The notes beneath the pieces were generated by a model. That model was not told the origin of the DNA, searched no databases, and saw only the letters and a list, made by a program, of their open reading frames with translations. Below are positions 26,559 to 35,182 of a stretch of DNA of 64,000 bases, one piece after another. The DNA comes from Candidatus Gastranaerophilales bacterium (GTDB taxonomy: Bacteria; Cyanobacteriota; Vampirovibrionia; Gastranaerophilales; Gastranaerophilaceae). Numbering within the stretch: the stretch's first letter is position 1; each line of letters opens with the position of its first letter. The stretch spans positions 124,001 to 188,000 of the forward strand of contig CALVED010000003.1 of the NCBI GenBank assembly GCA_944326485.1. Reading direction: 5' to 3'. The translations under genes and the position numbers were made by a program.

Positions 26559-27644
26559 TTATATTCCACTTAAAATATATTTTTTATCAATATTATTTTT
26601 AAAGGCGACTTCTTTAAATCCAACAGGCATAACAAAATTAATATTACCGTCAGAAACTTTTTTATCACTTTTCATTGCATCATAAAATAATTCTTCATCT
26701 AATTTGATTTGAAAATCTGTAACTAAATTATAATCACTTAATAATTTTGTTGCTCTATTATAATAATCTCTGTTTATTGTTCCTGTTTCTAAAGCTAAAT
26801 CAAAGATAATTTTCATTCCTATAGAAACTGCTTCACCATGAGTAAAATACCTGTAATCGGTAACAATTTCTAAAGCATGCGCATATGTATGACCGAAATT
26901 AAGAATTGCTCTTAATCCTTTTTCTTTCTCGTCTTTATTAACAACACTACTTTTTAGCAAACAACATATTTTTATTAATTTTTTAAGAACTTCATGATTT
27001 TTACTGAAAATTTCATTTCTATGAGTTTCAAGAAATTCAAAAAAATGATAATCAACATCAGCTTTACAGCTTTTTTCTATAAATGCATATTTCAATACCT
27101 CAGATAGACCTGTTTTAAATTGTCTGTCATCAAGAGTATTTAAAGTATTAGTATCAGCAATAACCAATTTAGGCTGATAAAAGCTACCAATAACATTTTT
27201 ACTCAATTTATGATTAACTGCAACTTTCCCGCCAACTGAAGAATCAACTTGAGCTAAAAGAGTTGTCGGAACTTGAATATAATCAATACCCCTTTGATAT
27301 ATTGCAGCAGCAAAACCAGCCATATCACCAATTACACCACCACCCAAAGCAATAATTGCATCTTTACGTTCTATTTTTAATTTAAGAGCTTTGTCTATTA
27401 TTAAACCTAAAACTTCTATATTTTTATATTCTTCACCATCAGGTAATACAATGACTTCAGCAAAATCAGTATCAAAAGTACTTCCATACAATGAAAAAAC
27501 TTTTTCATTTGTAACAACTAAAAACCTATTTGCTCTTGTATAATTCTTAATTAATTCATAAGGATTATCAAGTAAATTTTCACCTATTAGTATAGGATAT
27601 GAACTTCCCGGTGTCGGATTAATCTTAACTTGAATATTTTCCAT
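26559..27644 (-). CDS. aroB: 3-dehydroquinate synthase
   Basis: Second step of the shikimate pathway, converting DAHP to 3-dehydroquinate with NAD and a metal. At 361 residues the length is normal. G-G-G-V-I-G-D-M-A-G-F (NAD loop), K-V-A-V-N-H, F-Y-Q-P-K-L-V and the metal-ligand segment N-F-G-H-T-Y-A-H-A-L-E are all present. It overlaps aroK by 20 nt, and the site GGCTGGAAAT precedes the ATG. With aroK and aroC it forms a three-gene aromatic operon. Confidence 0.96.
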   Translation of the reverse strand: MENIQVKINPTPGSSYPILIGENLLDNPYELIKNYTRANRFLVVTNEKVFSLYGSTFDTDFAEVIVLPDGEEYKNIEVLGLIIDKALKLKIERKDAIIALGGGVIGDMAGFAAAIYQRGIDYIQVPTTLLAQVDSSVGGKVAVNHKLSKNVIGSFYQPKLVIADTNTLNTLDDRQFKTGLSEVLKYAFIEKSCKADVDYHFFEFLETHRNEIFSKNHEVLKKLIKICCLLKSSVVNKDEKEKGLRAILNFGHTYAHALEIVTDYRYFTHGEAVSIGMKIIFDLALETGTINRDYYNRATKLLSDYNLVTDFQIKLDEELFYDAMKSDKKVSDGNINFVMPVGFKEVAFKNNIDKKYILSGI

Positions 27645-28146
27645 TTATTTCCAGCCTTCTGATTATTTCTTTAACTATTATATCAGGTGTTTTATTATTT
27701 GTATCAATTATGTAATGTACTTGTTTGTACTTATTTATTCTTTCTTTTAGCAAAGAATGAATTTTGATTTTCATATCACAATCTGATAAAAGAGGTCTGT
27801 CTTTAGAATTTTTTACTCTTTCATATAAAGATTCTTCATCAGCACTTAAATAAAATGTAAAAGATTTTTCATTCAAAATTCTAATATTCTGTTCAAGAAG
27901 AACAATACCTCCACCAGTTGAAATTATTTGATTATCATTATTCAAAACTTCTTTTAATATTTTTGACTCTATTTCTCTAAAATATTTTTCGCCTTTTTTT
28001 AAGAAAATTTCATTTATAGAACATTTTTCATTATTAACAATTAACGAATCAATATCTACAAAAGAAAAATCACCAAGTTCTTCTGACAACAACTTACCAA
28101 TAGTAGTTTTCCCAGCACCCATCATACCAATTAAAGAAATGTTCAA
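27625..28146 (-). CDS. aroK: Shikimate kinase
   Basis: Phosphorylates shikimate with ATP. At 173 residues it has a P-loop G-M-M-G-A-G-K-T-T at 7-15, D-I-D in the shikimate site, S-T-G-G-G-I-V-L near residue 76, and R-P-L-L in the lid. It starts at TTG: there is no ATG before the P-loop, and AAAGGTAG sits about 9 nt upstream. It begins 5 nt after the aroC stop and overlaps aroB, so translation is coupled. Confidence 0.94.
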   Translation of the reverse strand: MNISLIGMMGAGKTTIGKLLSEELGDFSFVDIDSLIVNNEKCSINEIFLKKGEKYFREIESKILKEVLNNDNQIISTGGGIVLLEQNIRILNEKSFTFYLSADEESLYERVKNSKDRPLLSDCDMKIKIHSLLKERINKYKQVHYIIDTNNKTPDIIVKEIIRRLEINGKYSS

Positions 28147-28151
28147 ATGTA

Positions 28152-29330
28152 CTACCTTTCAGAAATTTGCTTAATATAATTAGTAAAATTTTGTTTTATT
28201 TCAAACAAACTATCATGTGAAAATTTTTCGAGGAAAGCATCCGCAATAACTATTGATGCCATAGCTTCGGCAACAACGCTGCAAGCAGGAACAGCACAAG
28301 TATCTGAGCGTTCAAAATGAGCAGAAACTTGTTCTTTTTTATCAATTGAAACAGAATTTAATGCTTTTTTCATAGTTGGAATAGCTTTCATAGAGGCTAT
28401 AATTACAATATCTTCACCATTTGACATACCACCTTCTATTCCGCCAGCATTATTTGTTTTTCTTATATATCTGCCATTTTCAACATATATTTCATCATGT
28501 GTTACAGAGCCAAAAGATGCTGCAACATCTTTTCCCATGCCAATTTCAACAGATTTAACAGCAGGTATACTCATTATTGCTTTAGCAAGAAGACCATCTA
28601 ATTTCCTATCCCAGTGAACATGAGAGCCTAATCCTACAGGAACATTTTTAAATATTACTTTAAAACTTCCACCAACGGTATCTCCTTCTGTTTGTGCTTG
28701 ATTAATCTCTTCTTTCATTTTATTGCATAATTCATCATCATAAGTTCTTAATTCAGACTTCTCAATTTTTTCAATATAATCAAAAGGATTTATTTCTTCA
28801 TTCGAAAATACCTTACCTATTTGATTAACATAGGAAATACACTCTATGTTAAATTCTTTTAGTATAGATTTTGCAACAGCACCAACAGCAACTCTTGTAG
28901 CAGTTTCTCTTGCACTAGAGCGTTCCAATATATTTCTAACATCATAGTGATTATACTTCAAAGCCCCTGAGTAGTCGGCATGTCCCGGTCTTACATTTTT
29001 AATTTCTTTAGATTTTATCTTTGCAATATTTTCTTCTGTAAACTCAACCGGTTCAGTATTCATAGGAATTTGCCAATTTACCCAGTCTTTATTTTCAATT
29101 TCTAAACATATGGGACTTCCTAATGATAAACCATGTCTAACCCCAGAGAGAATTTTAACTTTATCAGTCTCTATTTTCATTCTTCCGCCACGTCCATAAC
29201 CACACTGACGTCTTGCTAATTCTTTATTTATAAAATTAATATCAACTCTAATTCCGGCAGGAACACCCTCAATAATTGCATTTAAACACTTTCCATGAGA
29301 TTCACCCGATGTTAAAAATCTTAAAATCAT
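28152..29330 (-). CDS. aroC: Chorismate synthase
   Basis: Last shikimate step, converting EPSP to chorismate with reduced FMN. The start used is the ATG at 29330, with AAGGATAG upstream, giving M-I-L-R-F-L-T-S-G-E-S-H-G, the exact family N-terminus; the longer frame adds eight residues without support. R-R-Q-C-G-Y-G-R-G-G-R-M, R-P-G-H-A-D-Y-S-G and R-S-S-A-R-E-T-A are all present. 392 residues, normal length. It is the first gene of aroC-aroK-aroB. Confidence 0.96.
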   Translation of the reverse strand: MILRFLTSGESHGKCLNAIIEGVPAGIRVDINFINKELARRQCGYGRGGRMKIETDKVKILSGVRHGLSLGSPICLEIENKDWVNWQIPMNTEPVEFTEENIAKIKSKEIKNVRPGHADYSGALKYNHYDVRNILERSSARETATRVAVGAVAKSILKEFNIECISYVNQIGKVFSNEEINPFDYIEKIEKSELRTYDDELCNKMKEEINQAQTEGDTVGGSFKVIFKNVPVGLGSHVHWDRKLDGLLAKAIMSIPAVKSVEIGMGKDVAASFGSVTHDEIYVENGRYIRKTNNAGGIEGGMSNGEDIVIIASMKAIPTMKKALNSVSIDKKEQVSAHFERSDTCAVPACSVVAEAMASIVIADAFLEKFSHDSLFEIKQNFTNYIKQISER

Positions 29331-29617
29331 TTCTATCCTTAAATTAAATAACAATATTAATTATAACAAATAATAAAGACAAAGATATTAACTATTTTCA
29401 TTTTTTAATAACATACAATTAACATGCCTGTAACAATGAAAAAACTACTATTTTAATAGCAAATAAGCGAATACATACTCCCAATAGAACATGACACTGT
29501 CAAGCAAAAAAAAGCAAAAAGTGTCAAAATTACCATTATTAACGATTGTAAATATTATTTTAATGACATACAAGTAAGCTCTTCATCCATTGTAAAAAAT
29601 AATTAAAAAATATTACC
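29331..29617. other. Intergenic spacer between aroC and the candidate sRNA
   Basis: Nearly 290 bp without an open frame that has a ribosome site. The only structure I see is a TGACACT/AGTGTCA pair (about 29490-29525) around an A-rich loop, which is weak. Part of it must contain the aroC promoter on the minus strand, but no hexamers stand out. Confidence 0.5.
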
Positions 29618-29646
29618 TTGTATGAGTAAGTTATAAGTTTTACTAT
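29618..29646 (+). promoter_or_regulatory. Candidate promoter of the sRNA upstream of deoB
   Basis: TTGTAT and TACTAT are separated by exactly 17 bp, predicting a start near 29653. The combination with a clear terminator about 150 nt downstream is what makes it credible. Confidence 0.4.
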
Positions 29647-29652
29647 AAAGTA

Positions 29653-29806
29653 ACAAAGAAAAACGGCTTTCGGGAAGGAGTGATGGCATAAGCTTTCTTT
29701 ATGGGAGAGAGTAAAAAAGGGAATTTGGTTTAGACTTTAATTAAAAAAGATTTTGTCGGGAAGAGATTAGGGATTTAAAAAGTTCTGGTAAGCAGAACTT
29801 TTTTAA
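29653..29806 (+). ncRNA. Candidate non-coding RNA, purine-rich, about 150 nt
   Basis: The region between a plausible promoter and a strong intrinsic terminator (29777-29804) has no convincing gene; its only SD-led ATG is followed at once by Ala and a stop. It is strikingly G/A-rich and C-poor, unlike the flanking AT spacer, and carries six GGA trinucleotides (29673, 29677, 29704, 29720, 29759, 29771). deoB downstream has its own -10 box after the terminator, so this looks like an independent RNA rather than only a leader. It does not match motifs I know for 6S, SRP, tmRNA, RNase P, TPP, purine or c-di-GMP RNAs. Confidence 0.45.
29777..29804 (+). terminator. Intrinsic terminator upstream of deoB
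   Basis: AAAAAGTTCTG pairs with CAGAACTTTTT around GTAAG and ends in a run of six T. It lies 64 nt before the deoB ATG on the coding strand. Confidence 0.85.
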
Positions 29807-29836
29807 TGCAAAAATAATTATATGATTTATACTAAA

Positions 29837-29842
29837 TATAAT
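29837..29842 (+). promoter_or_regulatory. Candidate -10 box of deoB
   Basis: A perfect TATAAT lies 26 nt before the deoB ATG, downstream of the terminator, leaving room for the GAAAGG ribosome site. The -35 is weak. Confidence 0.4.
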
Positions 29843-29868
29843 GACATTAATTGTTGAAAGGTTAATTT

Positions 29869-31050
29869 ATGAAAAGAGCTATATTAATTGTAATAGATTC
29901 TATGGGAATAGGAGCAATGCCTGATTGTAGAGAATATGGTGATATTCCTGAATGTAATACATTATGTAACGTTGCAAAATATGTTAAAGGTCTAAAAGCT
30001 CCAAACTTTTTTAATTTAGGATTGGGCAACCTTTCAAAAGTTGAAGGTATAAATGAAAATCCAAAAGCAATAGCTCAATATGGGATTATGAAAGAACACT
30101 CTAAGGGTAAAGATACTACAACAGGTCATTGGGAAATGATGGGTCTAATTTTAGAAAAACCATTTAAAGTCTATCCGAAAGGATTTCCAGCTGAAATAAT
30201 AAATAAATTTATTGAAGAAACAAACTGTGGCGGTATACTAGGCAATTATCCAGCATCCGGAACAAAAATAATTGAAGATTTTTATAAAGAACATACAAAA
30301 ACGAAATTTCCAATAATATACACTAGTGCAGACAGTGTTTTTCAAATTGCTGCAGATATTAATGTTATTCCTATAGACACTTTATATGAATACTGCAAAA
30401 TTGCAAGAAATATTTTAACAGATGAGTACAATGTCTCAAGAGTAATTGCAAGACCATACCATATTGTAAATGGAAAGCCGGAAAGAATAGGTGGTTTAAG
30501 AAGAGATTATTCAGTTGAACCATTTAAAAATTCAACTTGTGATGACATTATAAACAACAACGGCATAGTACTTGGAATAGGAAAAATAGAAGACATATTT
30601 GTAGGTAAAGGCATTTCACATGCTATTCATACAGGAGGTAATACCGAAGGATTAAATATTACTCTAAAGGCAGTAAAAAATGAACTTAACTTAAACGAAT
30701 TGAAAACATCAAACTACAATATAGAAAAATATGATAAACAGTTTATATTTACAAATCTGGTAGATACAGATATGTTATATGGACACAGGAATAATCCATT
30801 AGGTTATGCTAAAGCAATAGAAGAAATTGATTCATATTTGCCTAAAATAATAGAGAACATGACAGAAGAAGATTTATTAATTATAACGGCCGACCATGGT
30901 TGTGATCCTACCGTTGAAGGAACAGACCACACAAGAGAACAAGTACCATTAATTATATATTCAAAAAATATCAAACCAGGTAGATTACCTGAAATAAATT
31001 CTTTTGACTATATATCAAAGAGAATAAAAGATTGGTTTAGTTTAATTTAA
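29869..31050 (+). CDS. deoB: Phosphopentomutase
   Basis: Interconverts (deoxy)ribose 1- and 5-phosphates, linking nucleoside salvage to pentose phosphates. Alkaline-phosphatase superfamily, 393 residues. D-S-M-G-I-G-A-M-P-D at 10-19 gives the first metal Asp, G-K-D-T-T-T-G-H-W-E near residue 83 contains the phosphorylated Thr, and T-A-D-H-G-C-D-P-T-V-E-G-T-D-H-T-R-E near the end supplies further metal ligands. The ATG has GAAAGG upstream. It appears monocistronic: a 14-bp hairpin follows the stop by 11 nt. Confidence 0.96.
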   Translation: MKRAILIVIDSMGIGAMPDCREYGDIPECNTLCNVAKYVKGLKAPNFFNLGLGNLSKVEGINENPKAIAQYGIMKEHSKGKDTTTGHWEMMGLILEKPFKVYPKGFPAEIINKFIEETNCGGILGNYPASGTKIIEDFYKEHTKTKFPIIYTSADSVFQIAADINVIPIDTLYEYCKIARNILTDEYNVSRVIARPYHIVNGKPERIGGLRRDYSVEPFKNSTCDDIINNNGIVLGIGKIEDIFVGKGISHAIHTGGNTEGLNITLKAVKNELNLNELKTSNYNIEKYDKQFIFTNLVDTDMLYGHRNNPLGYAKAIEEIDSYLPKIIENMTEEDLLIITADHGCDPTVEGTDHTREQVPLIIYSKNIKPGRLPEINSFDYISKRIKDWFSLI

Positions 31051-31061
31051 TCTAGTATTGC

Positions 31062-31094
31062 ACTTTGTTACCGAGGATGACTCGGTAACAAAGT
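31062..31094 (+). terminator. Strong hairpin after deoB
   Basis: ACTTTGTTACCGAG pairs perfectly with CTCGGTAACAAAGT (14 bp) around a GATGA loop. No pure T-run follows, so it may act as a stabiliser or be the boundary of the dispersed repeat that starts here. Confidence 0.6.
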
Positions 31095-31235
31095 ATTCAT
31101 CTTTTGAAAACACTGCTCACCTTTGGTTAACTAAGGATACAAGCTCACTCAAGAACAAAGTTTTTGGTTCGTTTTGTAAAAAAATTCATTCACACTTTGA
31201 TCTTATTATGAATTTTTTCTCTGACATCATAAAGT
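31062..31235 (+). repeat. Degenerate intergenic repeat, copy 1
   Basis: About 170 bp of non-coding sequence related to 44023-44190. Shared blocks in the same order include ACTTTGT-x-A-x-CGAG, G-x-TAACAAA, CTAaGGATaCA, CTCACT and GTTTTTgGTT, separated by small gaps. Both copies lie just downstream of a plus-strand gene and in the same orientation. A 67-codon frame here starts at TTG without a ribosome site and is not conserved in the second copy. Confidence 0.55.
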
Positions 31236-31253
31236 TTTATTTTAGATTTTTTA

Positions 31254-31262
31254 TGCTATAAT
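31254..31262 (+). promoter_or_regulatory. Extended -10 promoter of the ferredoxin gene
   Basis: TGCTATAAT is a perfect extended -10 (TG-n-TATAAT), which can work without a -35. It predicts a start near 31269 and a leader of about 40 nt that includes AAAGGAG. Confidence 0.55.
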
Positions 31263-31308
31263 AATTCTGTTATTTTTATATATATAGTTAAACAAAAAGG
31301 AGAAAATA

Positions 31309-31485
31309 ATGAAAGTTACAGTTAATGACAGTTGTATAGCTTGCGGCGCATGTGAATCAGTATGTGATGCAGTTTTTTCAGTAGAAGATGTAGCTAAAGT
31401 TAATGAAGCTGGTATCGCTGGAAATGAAGATTGTGTTAAAGAAGCTGCTGATTGCTGCCCTGTTAATGCAATTGAAGTTGAATAA
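31309..31485 (+). CDS. Small [4Fe-4S] ferredoxin
   Basis: A 58-residue electron carrier. Cys9-x2-Cys12-x2-Cys15 and Cys50-Pro form one [4Fe-4S] site. Cys19 and Cys42 sit where single-cluster ferredoxins of the Thermotoga type carry a disulfide or the remnant of a second site. The length and the C-I-A-C-G-A-C / C-C-P-V-N-A-I pattern are typical. AAGGAG lies 7 nt before the ATG. It is a single-gene unit with its own extended -10 promoter and a hairpin terminator just after the stop. Likely serves low-potential redox enzymes; it could supply electrons to radical SAM enzymes, but that is a guess. Confidence 0.92.
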   Translation: MKVTVNDSCIACGACESVCDAVFSVEDVAKVNEAGIAGNEDCVKEAADCCPVNAIEVE

Positions 31486-31500
31486 ATTAATAATAAAATT

Positions 31501-31538
31501 AAAAAAAGAGAGAGATTTAATGTCTCTCTTTTTTTTTT
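31501..31538. terminator. Terminator after the ferredoxin gene
   Basis: AAAAAAAGAGAGA pairs with TCTCTCTTTTTTT around a 9-nt loop and continues into a T-run. The convergent glycosyltransferase stop is inside the right flank, so it can serve both strands. Confidence 0.8.
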
Positions 31539-33147
31539 AATTGTTTTGTATTATAGAATATTTTACACCTTTATATTTCGGTTTTATATTAACTAAGTTT
31601 AAATCTCTATTTCTTATAATTATAAGATTATTTTTCTTTTTAATTTCATTATTAAACCAAATTTCATCTTTAGAATGGAAATCAATATTATCTAAATCCG
31701 AATAGTATAAAAGACTATATCTTTTCCCTGTTAAATATGTTGATATAGTATAATTATTTTCCTTTGCTAATTTTGCATATTTCATTAAATCATTTTGACC
31801 AAATGAATAATCAAATTTATGTACTAAGTAACCTCCAATACACGAAATTAAAGACATAAAAAATGCTATATAAATTAAAGAATATAATCTTTTATTATTA
31901 ATTAATAAAGAAAAAATTAAAAAAGATGAAATAAAGAAGGTTAAAACAATAAATATTTGAAGATTTATAATATTAATATAAATATCTTTTTCCACATAAA
32001 AATAAACAAAACAAGATAATAATGATGCTATAAACATAAATAATGCTAATGTAATTAAAGAATAGTAAACAAAATTTTTATTCTCATTTTCATATATAAA
32101 TGTATAAAAATATCTACCTGTTATAACCGATAAAAATGGAAAAACAGGAAGAATATAAGTAATTAATTTGGTTGTTGATGCTGAAAAGAAAATTAAGATT
32201 AATACTGCAGAAATTATATTTAAAAATATAAATTTATCAAAATTTCTATTTATATCTAAAAATTTAATTTTATAAAAATATATTTTTTTTAAATCAGAAA
32301 CAATACCAAAAATAAAAGTGAATGTATAAGGGAAAAATCCCCATAATATTGTCAAAAAGTAGAAATATATAGGTTGTTGTTTTCCTATAATATCAGAACC
32401 AATAAAACGCATTATATGATGTTTTACAATGTAATCATTAAAAAAATCCATACCATGTATATCAAGCATTATATAATGCCAAGGAATAACTATAATCAGA
32501 AAAATTAATGTTCCTAACAATAAATTAAGAAACAACTTATTATAACTTTTAAAGATAAAAGAAGTAACAATAATTATTGAATAAGGAATAATAACTCCGG
32601 GTATTCCTTTTGCAAGAACCGCAAGTGCAGAGAACATATATATTAAAATATTAAAAATCTTTTTCTTCTTTCCATCTGTATAAAATGTATAAAAAAAACA
32701 CAAAACAGAAGCCACTGTAAAACTTGTAAATACACTATCTAATATAGCCATTTTGGTAAGAATAACATATTCTAACGAGCTCATTAATATAATTAAATTT
32801 ATAAAAGCAAATTTTATATCTTTTACTTTTTTAGAAATACAAAACAATAAACAGCTCGGTAACAATGATAAAATTACAATTGGAAGACGAGCGGTAAATT
32901 CTGAAATTTTACCAAATAACTTAAAAGATAAGCACTCAAGCCAAAAAAATAAAGGTGGTTTTTCAAAAAAATACGCTCCATTTAACTTCAAAGTTAAATA
33001 ATCCTTTGAAAGAAACATCTTTTTAGCTATTTCAACATATCTTGTTTCATCAACATCAATTAATTCATAAGAACCCAGTAAAAAAATATAAGTCATTATA
33101 AAAATAAAAAATAATATTAAGTATAAATAAAAATCTTTCCTTACCAT
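31537..33147 (-). CDS. ArnT/PMT-like membrane glycosyltransferase
   Basis: 536 residues with about 12 transmembrane helices. The first periplasmic loop reads L-I-D-V-D-E-T-R-Y-V-E-I-A (catalytic Asp/Glu region near 32-44) and F-E-K-P-P-L-F-F-W-L near 62-71, the hallmark of GT83 ArnT and related polyprenyl-phosphate sugar transferases. ArnT adds aminoarabinose to lipid A; others in the superfamily mannosylate proteins, so the acceptor here is open. An ATG at 33147 follows a TTG by one codon. It starts 22 nt after the mnmG stop on the same strand, so it may be in the mnmG transcript. Confidence 0.85.
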   Translation of the reverse strand: MVRKDFYLYLILFFIFIMTYIFLLGSYELIDVDETRYVEIAKKMFLSKDYLTLKLNGAYFFEKPPLFFWLECLSFKLFGKISEFTARLPIVILSLLPSCLLFCISKKVKDIKFAFINLIILMSSLEYVILTKMAILDSVFTSFTVASVLCFFYTFYTDGKKKKIFNILIYMFSALAVLAKGIPGVIIPYSIIIVTSFIFKSYNKLFLNLLLGTLIFLIIVIPWHYIMLDIHGMDFFNDYIVKHHIMRFIGSDIIGKQQPIYFYFLTILWGFFPYTFTFIFGIVSDLKKIYFYKIKFLDINRNFDKFIFLNIISAVLILIFFSASTTKLITYILPVFPFLSVITGRYFYTFIYENENKNFVYYSLITLALFMFIASLLSCFVYFYVEKDIYINIINLQIFIVLTFFISSFLIFSLLINNKRLYSLIYIAFFMSLISCIGGYLVHKFDYSFGQNDLMKYAKLAKENNYTISTYLTGKRYSLLYYSDLDNIDFHSKDEIWFNNEIKKKNNLIIIRNRDLNLVNIKPKYKGVKYSIIQNN

Positions 33148-33169
33148 CAATAAAACCTGTTAAATATTA

Positions 33170-35038
33170 TCAAACATTAATTTGATGAGATTCTATCATA
33201 ATCATAAGAACTGAAATATCAGCAGGTTTAACGCCGCCTATTCTTGAAGCCTGTCCCAATGTGACAGGACGAATTTTTGCTAATTTATCACGAGTTTCAG
33301 TAGAAATATGTTTTATTTTTGAATAATCGATATTATCAGGAATTTTTATTTTTTCCAATTTATCTGACATATTAACTTGTTGAATTTGTCTTTTGATATA
33401 GCCATCATATTTAATTTTAACTTCAACTTGCTCATATATATCTTTTGAATAGTTTAAATCACGTGTTTTTTTATCAAGTTCTCTTAAAACTTCATAAGTG
33501 ATGCTAGGTCTTTTTATTAATTCCGAAAGTTTAATTCCTCTATCTATATTTTCATTATATTTAGAAAGAATCTTATTAACTTCAACAGAAGGAGAAATTT
33601 TATCTATCATCAGTCTATGAATTTCATCATCAATAGTTTTTTGCTTTAATAAATAAGCATCATAGCGTTGTTGAGAAATCAATCCTGCATCATAACCTAT
33701 TTTTGTAAGTCTTTCATCTGCGTTATCCTGACGAAGAAGTAATCTGTACTCACTTCTTGAAGTAAGCATTCTATATGGTTCATCTATATCTTTAGTAACT
33801 AAATCATCAACCAAAGTACCAAGATAAGACGATTCACGAGAGAGAGTAACCATATCTTTCTTCTGAAGATATTTAACAGCATTAATTCCAGCAAGAAGCC
33901 CTTGTGCCGCTGCTTCCTCGTAACCGGAAGTACCATTAATCTGACCTGCACAAAATAAACCGCTAACTCTTTTCGTCATTAATGAATGAGATAATTGAAC
34001 AGCAGGCATATAATCATATTCAACAGCATAAGCAGGCTTCATAACATGAACATTTTCCAGTCCCGGAAGTGACTTTAGCATCTTAATTTGAACCTCAGCA
34101 GGAAGACTTGTAGAAAAACCTTGAACATACATTTCGTAAGTATTTTTTCCTTCAGGTTCTATAAAAATATGATGAGAAGGATTATGTGCAAATCTAATTA
34201 CTTTATCTTCGATAGAAGGACAATATCTTGGTCCAATACCATGAATAAGTCCTGAATATAATGGAGATTTATCAAGATTTTCTTTAATTATTTCATGAGT
34301 TTTTGCAGTAGTTCTTGTTAAATAACAAGGATATTGTTTTCTAACAGGCCTATCAGGAAGAAAAGAGAAGAAAGACGGATTTTCATCTCCAGGCTGTATT
34401 ATCATTTCATCAAAATTAATTGTTCTTGCATCAACCCTGGCAGGAGTACCTGTTTTTAACCTACCCATAGTAAAACCAAGTTTTTTTAATGATGGTGATA
34501 AACCTTTAGCACTTGCTTCACCAAGTCTTCCAAATTCTAAATATTGCAGACCTATCCATATTCTTGCTTCTAATGATGTACCTGTTGTTAATATTACACA
34601 AGGCGCTAAATACTCAAGTCCAAATTCATCTTTTAATCCTTTAACACAATTATTTTCAACTAATAGTTCTGTCATTGTACATTGTTTAAGAAATAAATTT
34701 TCTTCACTTTCAAGCAAGTTTCTGACAAATCTCATATATTCTTTTTTATCAGACTGAGCTCTTAATGCTCTTACCGCAGGTCCTTTGGAAGAATTTAGAG
34801 TTTTAAGCTGCATATAAGTAGCATCTGCGGCAATAGCCATTATACCGCCCAATGCATCAATCTCTCTTACAAGACAAGATTTTGCAGGACCGCCTATTGC
34901 AGGATTGCAAGGCATAAGTGCAATATTATCTAAATTTAGCGAAGCTAAAAGAGTTCTTGCACCAAGTTTTGCACAAGCAATTGCGGCTTCACAGCCTGCG
35001 TGTCCAGCTCCAACTACTATTACATCATACTTAAACAT
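33170..35038 (-). CDS. mnmG: tRNA uridine-5-carboxymethylaminomethyl modification enzyme MnmG
   Basis: FAD enzyme that works with MnmE to modify U34 of several tRNAs. 622 residues, normal length. [12 protein letters not shown] near the N-terminus is the FAD loop; [24 protein letters not shown] and [16 protein letters not shown] are all family signatures. The ATG has no Shine-Dalgarno; TATAAT lies exactly 6 nt upstream, a leaderless arrangement. Confidence 0.97.
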   Translation of the reverse strand: MFKYDVIVVGAGHAGCEAAIACAKLGARTLLASLNLDNIALMPCNPAIGGPAKSCLVREIDALGGIMAIAADATYMQLKTLNSSKGPAVRALRAQSDKKEYMRFVRNLLESEENLFLKQCTMTELLVENNCVKGLKDEFGLEYLAPCVILTTGTSLEARIWIGLQYLEFGRLGEASAKGLSPSLKKLGFTMGRLKTGTPARVDARTINFDEMIIQPGDENPSFFSFLPDRPVRKQYPCYLTRTTAKTHEIIKENLDKSPLYSGLIHGIGPRYCPSIEDKVIRFAHNPSHHIFIEPEGKNTYEMYVQGFSTSLPAEVQIKMLKSLPGLENVHVMKPAYAVEYDYMPAVQLSHSLMTKRVSGLFCAGQINGTSGYEEAAAQGLLAGINAVKYLQKKDMVTLSRESSYLGTLVDDLVTKDIDEPYRMLTSRSEYRLLLRQDNADERLTKIGYDAGLISQQRYDAYLLKQKTIDDEIHRLMIDKISPSVEVNKILSKYNENIDRGIKLSELIKRPSITYEVLRELDKKTRDLNYSKDIYEQVEVKIKYDGYIKRQIQQVNMSDKLEKIKIPDNIDYSKIKHISTETRDKLAKIRPVTLGQASRIGGVKPADISVLMIMIESHQINV

Positions 35039-35044
35039 AATTTA

Positions 35045-35050
35045 ATTATA
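35045..35050 (-). promoter_or_regulatory. Candidate -10 box of mnmG (leaderless start)
   Basis: A perfect TATAAT on the minus strand ends 6 nt before the mnmG ATG, with no ribosome site between. The -35 is weak. Confidence 0.45.
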
Positions 35051-35182
35051 TTCTAAAAAAATCTATAGTCATAAAGTTTTTTAATTTGTAAAAAATTTGA
35101 CAATTTATCTTAATAAATTTTAAAAACTCCATGACAAAAATTTTTCAAAGAATTATTATTATATAGTAATGTTTATACATAT

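Noticed and set aside
29700-29733. Ten-codon frame M-G-E-S-K-K-G-N-L-V inside the candidate sRNA
   Set aside because: There is no well-placed ribosome site for this ATG, and the length is too short to support without conservation.
29653-29806. Known RNA class (6S, SRP, tmRNA, RNase P, TPP or c-di-GMP riboswitch)
   Set aside because: None of the conserved sequence blocks of those families that I know is present, so it is kept only as an unassigned candidate.
31058-31261. 67-codon open frame after deoB
   Set aside because: It starts at TTG with no ribosome site, runs through the 14-bp hairpin and the dispersed repeat, and the second repeat copy does not keep the frame.
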